Source: Corynebacterium freiburgense
GTDB taxonomy: Bacteria > Actinomycetota > Actinomycetes > Mycobacteriales > Mycobacteriaceae
Direction: 5' to 3'
DNA: 64,000 nt
Assembly (NCBI RefSeq): GCF_030408815.1
Contig: NZ_CP047355.1
Span: 124,001 to 188,000 of the forward strand
The notes below the pieces were generated by a model. That model had not been told where the DNA came from and made no database searches. It worked only from the letters and a program-made list of their open reading frames with translations. Shown one piece after another: positions 55,887-64,000 of the stretch; position 1 is the first letter of the stretch; each line of letters starts with the position of its first letter. A program made the position numbers and the translations under genes.

Positions 55887-57016
55887 AAACAATCGAGCTT
55901 GTGGAACGCGTCCAACGCAAACTTGCAGAAAGTTCAACTGCCTATGATCCCAGTGCTATTGCCCAATGCATTCGGGATGAAGCAGGGGTAATTAGTGATG
56001 AAGATGTTTTAGGAGTACTCCGAAGGATTAGCAATGATTCTCACGGTGCAGGGATTTTAGAGCAAGTACTGGCAGTACCAGGCGTAACAGACGTATTGGT
56101 CAATGGCCCGAAAGAAGTTTGGTTTGACCGAGGAGAAGGGCTTGAGCGGGCTCATCTGCAATTTGAAAATGATGCGGAAGTAAGGCAACTAGCAACACGG
56201 TTGGCAGTAGCGTGTGGACGCAGACTTGATGATGCGCAGCCTTTTGCGGATGGGCGCCTCCAACGGCCAGATTCCAGCAGTATCCGTGTGCATGCTTTGC
56301 TGAGTCCGCCAGCAGATGGAGGAACCTGTGTTTCATTAAGGGTTTTACGGCAAGCAGTAACCACACTGAATGGGCTAGTAGATCGCGGCACAATGAGTGA
56401 GGAAAGCGCGACGGTGCTATCCCGAATTATACGTGCTAGACAATCATTTCTTGTGGTTGGTGGTACTGGTTCAGGAAAAACAACACTCCTTGGTGCAATG
56501 CTCGCAGAAGTCCCGCACACTGAGCGGATTATCTGTATTGAGGACACCGCAGAATTACATCCCCCACACCCACATGTAGTGAGTTTAGTGTCGCGTGCAC
56601 GAAATGTAGAAGGCAATGGGGAAATCACAATGACAGACCTCTTGCGCCAGGCGCTGCGAATGCGGCCAGACAGGATCATTGTTGGGGAAATTCGCGGTGG
56701 TGAAGTTGTTGACTTATTGGCAGCACTTAACACCGGACATGATGGCGGAGCTGGCACTGTGCACGCCAATAGTTTGCGGGAAATACCAGCACGAATGGAA
56801 GCCTTAGCGGCACTCGGTGGTTTGGATCGAAAAGCACTGCATTCCCAATTAAGTGCGGCTGTAAAAATAGTTGTTTCCATGCGGCGAACATCCCATGGCA
56901 GGCAATTACACCAAATTGGTGTGCTTACTGGAAATCCTGTACAGGTGTATCCGATTTGGGATATTGATCGCGGTCAGCGCCCAGGTTTCACTGAGTACAT
57001 GAGGCGGTTGCCATGA
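55883..57016 (+). CDS. tadA: Tad pilus assembly ATPase
   Basis: A secretion ATPase of the TadA/CpaF type, 377 residues. Walker A is GGTGSGKTT (about 192-200), Asp box IICIEDTAELH, Walker B MRPDRIIVGEIRGGE, and the His box GHDGGAGTVHANS. It powers assembly of Flp-type pili at the membrane. It overlaps ssd and tadB by 4 nt on each side. Confidence 0.96.
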   Translation: MKTIELVERVQRKLAESSTAYDPSAIAQCIRDEAGVISDEDVLGVLRRISNDSHGAGILEQVLAVPGVTDVLVNGPKEVWFDRGEGLERAHLQFENDAEVRQLATRLAVACGRRLDDAQPFADGRLQRPDSSSIRVHALLSPPADGGTCVSLRVLRQAVTTLNGLVDRGTMSEESATVLSRIIRARQSFLVVGGTGSGKTTLLGAMLAEVPHTERIICIEDTAELHPPHPHVVSLVSRARNVEGNGEITMTDLLRQALRMRPDRIIVGEIRGGEVVDLLAALNTGHDGGAGTVHANSLREIPARMEALAALGGLDRKALHSQLSAAVKIVVSMRRTSHGRQLHQIGVLTGNPVQVYPIWDIDRGQRPGFTEYMRRLP

Positions 57017-57795
57017 AGTTCAGTATTGCTGCAGCAGGCATTGCGTTATTGCTGCTGGGTTCTCCAAAACCTGCTGAAAGACTCGGAAAGGAAAGACTAG
57101 GAAAACAATATATTTTGGTGGTTGGCCTGCTGTGCGTAGTGACTTCACTCGTATGGCTAGCGCCTTCTATGGTGCTGGCGGGACTGATGGTTGCTGGTAG
57201 CGCGGGGCTTGTACTGCGCCGGGTGCGGGCGCGGCGTCGAAACGCGGAGATTGCGGCCGCAACCAGCACATATATTGGTTTTGTATTAGGTGACCTGCGC
57301 GCGGGTTCGGCAATGCCGCATGCGTTAAATTCAGCAGCGGGTGCCCTTAAACAACGCGAAAACATTCCCCAAGTGCTTATCGACGCCGCGCATATCGCCG
57401 CCCGCCGCGCTCAAAGTGGGGCACCAGCAGCAGGAACATTTATAGACATAAAAGAAACCTGCCCTGACCTAGGAACTATTGGGCTTGTCTGGGGTGTGGC
57501 AGAGCAGCATGGCATCCCACTTGTAGAGCTCCTCGAACAAACGCAACGCAGAATAGACACCCGCTTGAGGCACCGCGCCGCCACAACCGCAGCGCTACAG
57601 GGGCCGCAAGCCACAGCCGTAATACTGGCAATCCTTCCCATTGCAGGATTGCTCCTTGGCAGTGGAATGGGTGCAGACCCCGTCGGATATCTACTCCACA
57701 CCAGCCTTGGCGGCATACTCATGACCACTGGAGTTGGATTAACCTGCGCTGGCTTCCTCTGGTCTCAAACAATTTTAGAAAGGGCAGCACTATGA
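57013..57795 (+). CDS. tadB: Tad inner-membrane platform protein TadB
   Basis: A protein of 260 residues of the type II secretion F family: two N-terminal helices (about 3-16, 35-70), a cytoplasmic helical domain (DLRAGSAMPHALNSAAGALKQR; IGLVWGVAEQHGIPLVELLEQTQRRI) and two C-terminal helices. It overlaps tadA and tadC by 4 nt. Confidence 0.9.
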   Translation: MKFSIAAAGIALLLLGSPKPAERLGKERLGKQYILVVGLLCVVTSLVWLAPSMVLAGLMVAGSAGLVLRRVRARRRNAEIAAATSTYIGFVLGDLRAGSAMPHALNSAAGALKQRENIPQVLIDAAHIAARRAQSGAPAAGTFIDIKETCPDLGTIGLVWGVAEQHGIPLVELLEQTQRRIDTRLRHRAATTAALQGPQATAVILAILPIAGLLLGSGMGADPVGYLLHTSLGGILMTTGVGLTCAGFLWSQTILERAAL

Positions 57796-58334
57796 GCGTG
57801 CTACCACTTGTATGCCTTGCTGGCGCAATAGTCCTACATCCACCAAAACCAACTACCCGAATAATCGACCCAATACAACGCTCTCGGCGGCGTGCACCAC
57901 CAACCGGTATCACTTTAGAAACTGCCGCTGACGTCGATCTATTCGCCGCATGTATTCGTGCTGGGCTAAGCTCCGCACACGCCGCAAGCGCCGTAGCTCG
58001 CATAACTGACACTGAAACCTGGCACACCATCGCCTCCTTACTGGCCATTGGTGTACCTGCCGAACGAGCATGGGCACCAGCAGACGGTATCGCAGGGTTA
58101 GAAGAACTCGCGTCATTAGCGCGAATCTCTGAACGTTCCGGCGCAGCAATGACTACTGGATGCAACCGCGTAGCCGAAAACATTCGTGCCCAGGTAACGG
58201 ATAAAGCCACAGCAACCGCTGAACGCGCCGGGGTGCTCATTGCGATGCCTCTCACAATGTGCTTTTTACCAGCGTTTTTCATTCTTGGTCTAGCGCCAAC
58301 GGTCATTAGCCTCGCGCTCACACTTATCCCATAA
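57792..58334 (+). CDS. tadC: Tad inner-membrane platform protein TadC
   Basis: A protein of 180 residues, short type II secretion F family: an N-terminal helix, one helical F domain (LFAACIRAGLSSAHAASAVARI; LASLARISERSGAAMTTGCNRVAENIRAQVTDKATATAERAGVLIAMPLTMCFLPAFFILGLAP). With TadB it forms the platform for the TadA motor. Confidence 0.88.
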   Translation: MSVLPLVCLAGAIVLHPPKPTTRIIDPIQRSRRRAPPTGITLETAADVDLFAACIRAGLSSAHAASAVARITDTETWHTIASLLAIGVPAERAWAPADGIAGLEELASLARISERSGAAMTTGCNRVAENIRAQVTDKATATAERAGVLIAMPLTMCFLPAFFILGLAPTVISLALTLIP

Positions 58335-58359
58335 CAGCAACCACCGAAAGGAAAAAATC

Positions 58360-58563
58360 ATGAATACGCTATCAACCTTGGAATTCTGGAAAAACTGGAA
58401 CACAAAACTCCGTGAAGAAGACGGAATGACAACAATCGAATACGCTATGGGCTCGCTAGCTGCGGCCGCACTAGCTGCAGTGCTCTATGCGGTAGTGAAT
58501 GGTGACGCAGTAGTGAGTGCCTTTGAAAACATAATCTCTAATGCTCTGACCAGCACATCATAA
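58360..58563 (+). CDS. Flp-type pilin (DUF4244)
   Basis: A prepilin of 67 residues. A basic-acidic leader ends at EEDG, followed by MTTIEYAMGSLAAAALAAVLYAVV, the hydrophobic pilin helix with Glu at mature position 5. A prepilin peptidase would cut after Gly; none is encoded in this window. GAAAGGA precedes the ATG. It is the likely main subunit of the tad pilus. Confidence 0.9.
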   Translation: MNTLSTLEFWKNWNTKLREEDGMTTIEYAMGSLAAAALAAVLYAVVNGDAVVSAFENIISNALTSTS

Positions 58564-58913
58564 TGCGATGCACCAAGCTTCGGGGCGATCAAGGTTCAAC
58601 AAGTATTGAAGCGGCGATTGGGTTAGGCGCACTAGTCATAGTTTGTAGCTTGGCGGTTGCCGCGCTTGCGTCTCTGGCAGCCTATATCTCTGCAGTAGAT
58701 ATAGCGGGTGCAGCGGCAAGATCCTATGCAATCGGCGTTGAATATCAGCCACCCCGAGGAAACGTGACATATAGCAATGATGGAACTTTTGTGACTGCTA
58801 CCGCCAGAGTTGATGGACCGTTGAAAACATTCGATGCCCAAGCAGTATTTCCAATGGAGTACCGAGATCATGAACCTACTGCACCGAGTGAACCTACTGA
58901 ATCGACTAGGTAA
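58563..58913 (+). CDS. TadE-like minor pilin
   Basis: A protein of 116 residues. The GDQGSTSIEAAIGLGALVIVCSLAVAALASLAAYI segment is a pseudopilin-type leader and helix with Glu at position +5 after the Gly cut. A short extracellular domain follows. The ATG overlaps the Flp stop (TAATG). Confidence 0.85.
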   Translation: MRCTKLRGDQGSTSIEAAIGLGALVIVCSLAVAALASLAAYISAVDIAGAAARSYAIGVEYQPPRGNVTYSNDGTFVTATARVDGPLKTFDAQAVFPMEYRDHEPTAPSEPTESTR

Positions 58914-59217
58914 CGATAACGGCCACGCAACCATTACCACTGCCGGGATGATTGTCGTCATACTCAGCTTGGTAGGAGTTGCTTGTTCCGCAGCAGCCAA
59001 TGTTATACAAACCCACCAAGCACAAAACGCGGCAGATCTTTCCGCTGTGGCTGGGGCGCACGCAAACATAGCGGGTGAATCGGCATGTGTAGTTGCGCGC
59101 CACGTAGCGGAGCGCAACCATGCCACTATTCAGCAATGTGATGTGCAAAACCAAGATGTAATGATTATCGTGCAGGTTGGTATTGCGCAAGCAAAAGCAA
59201 AGGCAGGGCCGCTATAG
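58870..59217 (+). CDS. TadG-like secreted/membrane protein of the tad operon
   Basis: A protein of 115 residues from the ATG at 58870, inside the 3' end of the TadE-like gene. GHATITTAGMIVVILSLVGVACSAAANVI is an N-terminal helix, followed by QTHQAQNAADLSAVAGAHANIAG, the pattern of the helicase/secretion neighbourhood TadE-like (Rv3654c-type) proteins. Two Cys remain in the short exposed part. It ends 1 nt before the stop of the convergent helicase gene. Confidence 0.82.
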   Translation: MNLLHRVNLLNRLGNDNGHATITTAGMIVVILSLVGVACSAAANVIQTHQAQNAADLSAVAGAHANIAGESACVVARHVAERNHATIQQCDVQNQDVMIIVQVGIAQAKAKAGPL

Positions 59218-59218
59218 G

Positions 59219-61498
59219 TTACAGTGCTGAATGCATCGCCCCTAGCAAGGCAATGGCATATTCTTTGCTCAAAGGGCTATTGCCATTGCCGCACTTGGGC
59301 GATTGGATACACATGGGACAACCACTCTCACACGGACAGGTAGATACCACCTCGAATGTTGCCTGAATCCACTCAGCAAAATTCTTAAATCCGCATTCTG
59401 CAAAGCCAGCACCACCGGGGTGGCCGTCATATACAAATACCGTTGGCAAACCAGTGTCCTGGTGTAATGCAGTAGAAACACCCCCAATGTCCCAGCGGTC
59501 GCATGTGGCAATGAGCGGCAAAATACCAATAGCAGCATGTTCGGCGGCATGAAGTGCGCCAGGGACAGAAGCCATTGGAATGCCCATCGCTTGAAGACAC
59601 TCCGGATCAACCGTATAAGCAACGGCGCGGGTTTGAAGAGATTCAGCAGGCATATTAAGCGGAACAAGGTCCAATTGTGTGCCATCATAGAGTTTTGAAA
59701 CATACCCAATGACATGCTCAGTGACCTCAACATTGACTTGTGCCACCCAAAAACCAGGGCTCGGGTTTGTAACCTCAATCGTTTCCAAAATACGAATGTC
59801 TGTAGTGGTTCGTGCGAAGGTAATATAGCCAGGATCTTCAGGATGCACGAGTGCTAGCTGGTCGGCGAAATTTAACTCATCAACAAGGAAGGTTTCGCCT
59901 TGATGTAAATACACGGCGCCCGGGTGTAATTGGGTGCGGGCACGCGAGGCATCAACGGTGCCCAAGACTCGACCATCTGTACTATCGACGATTAGGACTT
60001 CGCCAGAACCACTGCCACGCAAATCCACTGGGAGCCGTTCGCCAACAGGAAACCAGCCACGAGCGCGGCGTCGTAAAATTCCTTCAGACTCAAGCTCAGG
60101 AATCACATTGTGTGCTTGAAACATTTCAATATCCGCTGTTGAAAGCGGGAGTTCATATGCGGCCGCAACTAGGTGGCCACGTAAAACATAAGGGTTCGTA
60201 GGGTCAAATACGCTGCGTTCAATTGGGCGTTCTAGAAGTGCTTCGGGGTGATGCACCAAATAATGATCCATAGGCTCATCGCGTGCAATAAGTACAACCA
60301 GTGACCCCTGCTGACGACGCCCCGCGCGTCCTGCCTGTTGCCAAAAACTCGCCACCGTGCCAGGAAAACCAGCAGTAATCACAGCATCGAGACCGCCAAT
60401 ATCAATCCCAAGCTCCAAAGCGCTGGTTGCCGCTACTCCCAATAGTTCGCCACTATCCAGCAGCTGCTCGATTCGGCGGCGATCTTCCGCCAAATACCCA
60501 GCTCTATATGCTGCAATACGCTGTGTAAACTCCGATTTACCTAAGAATGCAAGCTCCTCAGCGCAACGCAAGGCGGTAGTTTCTGCTTGTCTACGAGAAC
60601 GCGCAAACGTAAGCGTTCGGGCGCCTTCGGCAATAGCGCTAGCCATTAAACGAGCAGCCTCCGCACCTGCGCCCCGCCGAACAGGCGCTCCATGCTCCCC
60701 CTCAAGATCCTCCAAAACTCCTGGTTCCCACAACGCCACAGTGCGTTCGCCAGATGGAGAAGTATCCTCTGTAAATGCGCGAACCGTAACGCCCGCAAGT
60801 GTGCTGGCCTGTGTTGCCGGATCAAATGTAGTAGCGGAAGCAAAGATAAACTGCGGGGTGCTACCATATCGAGCTGCTATGCGCCGCAACCTACGAAGCA
60901 CCAAGGAAATATGAGCTCCAAAAACTCCGCGATAGGCATGGCATTCATCCACGATTACAAATTGCAAGTGGCGGAATAATCGTCCCCACCGCTCATGATT
61001 GGTTAAAATCCCGGCGTGAAGCATATCTGGGTTAGTAAAAACCCATCGTGAGGTATCGCGGATATGGGAACGCGCATCAGTAGGGGTGTCGCCATCATAC
61101 GGTGCTGGTGAAACCCCCAAGCCATGAAGCAATTTGGACACCGAATGTAGCTGGTCCGAGCCAAGCGCTTTAGTAGGGGTGATATATAAAGCGCAAATAT
61201 TAGGGTTAGCTAACAAGGTCGAAGCAATGGGGAGTTGATATGCTAATGATTTTCCAGAGCTTGTACCAGTTGCAATAACGATATTTTCGCCGCGCCAAAT
61301 AGCTTCAGCGGCATTGACCTGATGTTCGAATAATTGGTGAATATCTTGTTCTGCTAGGCGGTTTTTAAATTCCTTGGGAACCCACTCTGGCCATGGCGCA
61401 AATTTTGGGTTGCGCGCTGGCAATGTAGTAATAAAAGTACAATCAGCATCTGGGAATCGGCGTGACATAATTTCGACGAGTTCTTCGCCAAAAGTCAT
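59219..61498 (-). CDS. DEAD/DEAH-box helicase with DUF1998 domain, MrfA-like
   Basis: A protein of 759 residues. Superfamily 2 motifs: Walker A ATGTSSGKSLAYQ (near 77-88), DECH in VIVDECHAYRG, SAT, and motif VI QQAGRAGRR. The C-terminal DUF1998 part has a four-Cys cluster (CPCESGCPMCIQSPKCG). B. subtilis MrfA (YprA) repairs mitomycin damage. AGGAGGA lies just before the ATG. This helicase next to cspA and tad is conserved in mycobacteria (Rv3649). Confidence 0.94.
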   Translation of the reverse strand: MTFGEELVEIMSRRFPDADCTFITTLPARNPKFAPWPEWVPKEFKNRLAEQDIHQLFEHQVNAAEAIWRGENIVIATGTSSGKSLAYQLPIASTLLANPNICALYITPTKALGSDQLHSVSKLLHGLGVSPAPYDGDTPTDARSHIRDTSRWVFTNPDMLHAGILTNHERWGRLFRHLQFVIVDECHAYRGVFGAHISLVLRRLRRIAARYGSTPQFIFASATTFDPATQASTLAGVTVRAFTEDTSPSGERTVALWEPGVLEDLEGEHGAPVRRGAGAEAARLMASAIAEGARTLTFARSRRQAETTALRCAEELAFLGKSEFTQRIAAYRAGYLAEDRRRIEQLLDSGELLGVAATSALELGIDIGGLDAVITAGFPGTVASFWQQAGRAGRRQQGSLVVLIARDEPMDHYLVHHPEALLERPIERSVFDPTNPYVLRGHLVAAAYELPLSTADIEMFQAHNVIPELESEGILRRRARGWFPVGERLPVDLRGSGSGEVLIVDSTDGRVLGTVDASRARTQLHPGAVYLHQGETFLVDELNFADQLALVHPEDPGYITFARTTTDIRILETIEVTNPSPGFWVAQVNVEVTEHVIGYVSKLYDGTQLDLVPLNMPAESLQTRAVAYTVDPECLQAMGIPMASVPGALHAAEHAAIGILPLIATCDRWDIGGVSTALHQDTGLPTVFVYDGHPGGAGFAECGFKNFAEWIQATFEVVSTCPCESGCPMCIQSPKCGNGNSPLSKEYAIALLGAMHSAL

Positions 61499-61628
61499 AG
61501 TTTCCTCCTAAATACCCCACTAAAAATAGGGTAGGTACCTCCCAGTTTGTGAATAACACTATCGCGAGGGAGCTAAACATGACACACTGGGATGCGGTCG
61601 CTGTTTCTGCGCGCAGTGTTTCAAATAA

Positions 61629-61725
61629 GCGCTCGCAGGAGATTGAGTTTGCGAGCGCCCTAGTTTCATCCCCATTCGGAATATGAAACAGGGGGGCTTC
61701 GAAACCGGCCCGGTGTTTTCGAAAG
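61629..61725 (+). promoter_or_regulatory. Structured 5' region of the cold-shock gene
   Basis: Two hairpins in the 270-bp gap before csp: GCGCTCGCA (61629-61637) with TGCGAGCGC (61650-61658), perfect; and TTCGAAACCGG with the opposing CGGTGTTTTCGAA (about 61698-61723), imperfect. Long, folded leaders are typical of cold-shock mRNAs. The first hairpin could alternatively be a terminator. Confidence 0.45.
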
Positions 61726-61768
61726 GTGAAAATACCGATTCCGAATTGCAAGAAAAAGGTAAGAAAAA

Positions 61769-61972
61769 ATGGCACAGGGAACTGTGAAGTGGTTTAACAC
61801 CGAAAAAGGCTTTGGTTTTATTGCCCCAGCTGATGGCTCGGCGGATGTTTTTGTCCACTATTCCGAAATTGAGGGCAGCGGGTTCCGTAAATTGGAAGAG
61901 AACCAGCAGGTAGAGTTTGAAATTGGAGAAGGTGCAAAAGGGCCACAGGCACAAAAAGTACGTGCCCTGTAA
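61769..61972 (+). CDS. cspA: Cold-shock protein
   Basis: An OB-fold RNA chaperone of 67 residues with RNP1 (KGFGFI) and RNP2 (VFVHYSEI) motifs. The place near the helicase, tad and topA genes equals that of cspA (Rv3648c). AAGGT and AAGAAAA stand before the ATG. A clear terminator follows. Confidence 0.96.
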   Translation: MAQGTVKWFNTEKGFGFIAPADGSADVFVHYSEIEGSGFRKLEENQQVEFEIGEGAKGPQAQKVRAL

Positions 61973-62006
61973 GGTGGCCACCGTGTAAACGGTGCAAAGT
62001 ATTTTT

Positions 62007-62046
62007 AAACACCCAAGTTCCGGAAATCGGAATCGGGTGTTTTTGT
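62007..62046 (+). terminator. Terminator after cspA
   Basis: AAACACCC (62007-62014) with GGGTGTTT (62035-62042), an inner GTTCCG/CGGAAT helix, and a T-run. Confidence 0.85.
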
Positions 62047-62144
62047 GTTTCTGGTGGTATGACGGGTTCAACCCCAAACGTGGCTAGTGTTTTCCCCGGT
62101 GAGCCTAGAAACATGCTGGCAAAATGGGCCTTTGAGATTTGGTG

Positions 62145-62177
62145 TATGCAAGCTAATCATGGTGTTGGTCTTGCATA
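62145..62177. promoter_or_regulatory. Inverted repeat upstream of the lipoprotein gene
   Basis: TATGCAAG (62145-62152) and CTTGCATA (62170-62177) are perfect 8-base arms, 17 bp apart, 46 bp before the lipoprotein start. Possible operator. Confidence 0.4.
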
Positions 62178-62222
62178 TAGGCTGGTGCTCACGTGCTTCT
62201 GAAAATAGTCAAGGAGTAGTCA

Positions 62223-62675
62223 ATGGTTGCTCAGCCTAAGTCCATTACGGCTTTTGGAATTGGGGCGGTACTTATTTCAGTGGGTTTAGGCGTATCGGGG
62301 TGCGCATCGGAGCCTGAAGCCTATCTTTTTGACAGGCTCCAAGACGGGGACACCGAAATCAGTGTTTTGGCAATGCCGGGTGGGAATTGGGAGGAATACG
62401 CCATTGTATGTCCAAATGCTACCCCTGAATATATTGAGCAGGCGACAGGTCGAGAGGTTTCTGGAGTACCAAAAACCGGCCTGGCTGCAGACGAAAATAT
62501 TCTAGTTTTGTTTGCAGATAATGGCGCAATGGACGCAATACATTTGGATAGAAAAAGCGTGGATTTGTGTCCTGTCGAAGGGGAAAATGCGCCAGAGTTG
62601 AGACGTATTGCGGCGAATGAATCTTTAGTCTTTGTGCGGGGGGCAAATCGCGGTTGGGCGTTGGAAACTAACTAA
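62223..62675 (+). CDS. Lipoprotein of unknown function
   Basis: A protein of 150 residues. The signal peptide ends in the lipobox VSGC (Cys near 27), followed by a small exposed domain with two further Cys (IVCPN; VDLCPVEG) that could pair. CAAGGAG precedes the ATG. No family recognised. It lies between cspA and topA. Confidence 0.8.
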   Translation: MVAQPKSITAFGIGAVLISVGLGVSGCASEPEAYLFDRLQDGDTEISVLAMPGGNWEEYAIVCPNATPEYIEQATGREVSGVPKTGLAADENILVLFADNGAMDAIHLDRKSVDLCPVEGENAPELRRIAANESLVFVRGANRGWALETN

Positions 62676-62802
62676 GTGACATTTTTCTTTCTTCGCCCCT
62701 GAGCTGGGAAAAGATTAGTTCGGGTAGGAAATTTCGCAGCGGAGCCATATATTACTGTGTACGGTAAGCGAAAATACGCACACAACTATTCGAGAGGGCA
62801 CC

Positions 62803-64000
62803 GTGGCTACAGCGAAGAAACGCCTTGTGATTGTCGAGTCGGCAACAAAGGCGAAAAAAATCGCGCCTTATTTGGGGGGCGATTACATAGTTGAAGCATC
62901 GGTGGGTCATATTCGTGACCTTCCCAGAGGCGCAGCCGATGTGCCCGCAAAATACAAAAAAGAGCAGTGGGCACGCCTTGGTGTGGATACCGAGCATGGT
63001 TTCGCGCCTCTCTATGTGGTGAGTCCAGATAAGAAGAAGAAAGTTACGGACCTTAAGTCCAAACTCAAGGAAGTTGACGAGCTATATCTGGCCACAGACC
63101 CGGACCGTGAGGGTGAGGCTATTGCCTGGCATTTGCTTGAGGTATTAAAGCCGAAGGTTCCAGCTCGCCGCATGGTGTTTAATGAAATTACCAAGCCTGC
63201 GATTCTGGCTGCTGCGGAAAATACCCGCGAGTTAGATAAAAACCTTGTTGATGCCCAGGAAACCCGCCGGATTCTGGACCGTCTTTACGGTTATGAGGTT
63301 TCCCCGGTGCTGTGGAAAAAGGTAATGCCGCGCCTTTCGGCTGGTCGTGTGCAGTCGGTGGCTACGCGCGTGATTGTGGAGCGTGAACGAGAGCGCATGG
63401 CGTTTGTCCCTGCCGAGTATTGGGATTTAACTGCCGCTTTGGATACTGGTGCCGCTGACGGCGATAATCCTCGCCGTTTCCAAGCAAGGCTTACGGCTAT
63501 TGATGGTGCCCGTGTTGCAGTGGGCCGTGACTTCAATGATCGTGGTGAGTTAGTGTCCAAGGCCAAGGTGCTTCATGTGGCAGCCGCCCGTAAGCTTGCC
63601 GACGCCCTGGAAGGCGCCACTATGACCGTGGCCGCTGTTGAAGAAAAGCCATACACCCGCAAGCCCTATGCCCCCTTTATGACCTCGACGCTCCAGCAGG
63701 AGGCCGGGCGTAAACTGCATTACACGTCTGAGCGCACTATGCGTATTGCTCAGCGGCTCTACGAAAACGGCCATATTACCTATATGCGTACGGATTCCAC
63801 GACTCTTTCTGAATCAGGTATTCGCGCAGCCCGTGCTCAGGCGAAAGAGTTGTATGGCGCTGACTATGTTTCTGAAACCCCGCGCCAGTACAACCGCAAG
63901 GTCAAGAATTCCCAGGAAGCTCACGAAGCCATCCGCCCAGCCGGCGAAACATTTTCGACGCCCGGTCAGCTCCACGCCGCCCTCGACGCTGAGGAATTCA
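62803..64000 (+). CDS. topA: DNA topoisomerase I, 3' end outside window
   Basis: The first 399 codons from the GTG at 62803 (GAGAGGG upstream). TOPRIM domain: RLVIVESATKAKKIAPYLG and YLATDPDREGEAIAWHL (acidic triad DxD...E). Then FNEITKPAI, RRILDRLYGYEVSPVLWKKV, RLSAGRVQSVATR and the catalytic Tyr region GHITYMRTDST. The enzyme relaxes negative supercoils through a 5'-phosphotyrosine. The frame is open to the end of the window; the zinc-less actinobacterial C-terminus lies beyond. Confidence 0.97.
   Translation, partial: MATAKKRLVIVESATKAKKIAPYLGGDYIVEASVGHIRDLPRGAADVPAKYKKEQWARLGVDTEHGFAPLYVVSPDKKKKVTDLKSKLKEVDELYLATDPDREGEAIAWHLLEVLKPKVPARRMVFNEITKPAILAAAENTRELDKNLVDAQETRRILDRLYGYEVSPVLWKKVMPRLSAGRVQSVATRVIVERERERMAFVPAEYWDLTAALDTGAADGDNPRRFQARLTAIDGARVAVGRDFNDRGELVSKAKVLHVAAARKLADALEGATMTVAAVEEKPYTRKPYAPFMTSTLQQEAGRKLHYTSERTMRIAQRLYENGHITYMRTDSTTLSESGIRAARAQAKELYGADYVSETPRQYNRKVKNSQEAHEAIRPAGETFSTPGQLHAALDAEEF

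Overview
The window is chromosomal DNA from a Corynebacterium of moderate to low GC content. The species cannot be fixed from sequence alone. The assignment rests on gene order shared with C. glutamicum and mycobacteria: leuA, a DMT permease, lysC, asd, sigC and katA; then the PBP1 gene, whcA, a small DUF4177-like gene, ridA and an MBL hydrolase; then glxR, nth, tlpA-like, NUDIX and marP-like genes; then the HAD phosphatase, 6C RNA, ssd, tad, helicase, cspA and topA block known around Rv3661-Rv3646c. A GlxR almost identical to the C. glutamicum protein as I remember it supports this.

Layout. 1-1.8 kb: three very acidic proteins in one direction, namely a Ca-binding-like DxDxDG repeat protein (cut by the window edge), a C39-like cysteine peptidase without a signal peptide, and an Asp/Glu-rich protein, closed by a strong terminator. 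1.9-3.1 kb: an ECF sigma factor and a small membrane protein. 3.2-7.5 kb: leuA with a leucine-rich leader peptide and mutually exclusive leader structures, a permease, and lysC with its internal start for the beta subunit. 7.6-26.3 kb: accessory surface region. Two giant LAxTG-anchored adhesins built from Cys-containing DUF5979-like modules sit between lysC and asd, genes that are normally adjacent. After asd comes a pilus cluster: tip-like protein (LPDSG), shaft pilin (LPNTG), and one frame joining a class C sortase to a base-type pilin (LAETG). 26.3-29.4 kb: sigC, katA and ohr (oxidative stress). 29.5-30.7 kb: an unknown gene and a large hairpin element. 30.7-36.6 kb: the Mrp Na+/H+ antiporter operon with an MrpA-MrpB fusion. 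36.7-45 kb: YhgE/Pip-like protein, AAA+/TPR pair, tRNA-Pro, phosphoesterase, YqeY and PBP1. 45-53 kb: whcA through glxR, nth and the marP-like protease. 53-59.2 kb: HAD phosphatase, 6C small RNA, a cluster of DnaA-box-like sites, ssd and a tad/flp pilus operon. 59.2-64 kb: MrfA-like helicase, cold-shock protein, lipoprotein and the start of topA.

How it fits together. The surface region encodes a sortase-built pilus plus long cell-wall stalks. Sorting signals fall into two classes. The tip and shaft use LPxTG-type motifs suited to the class C sortase. The adhesins and base pilin use LAxTG, suited to a housekeeping class E sortase that is not in this window. The tad operon encodes a separate, type IV-like pilus system. 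Observations most worth checking are the sortase-pilin fusion, the split lysC-asd operon, the A-B-C-D super-repeat in the 1978-residue adhesin, the leuA leader, the palindrome at the katA promoter, and the DnaA-box cluster in front of ssd.
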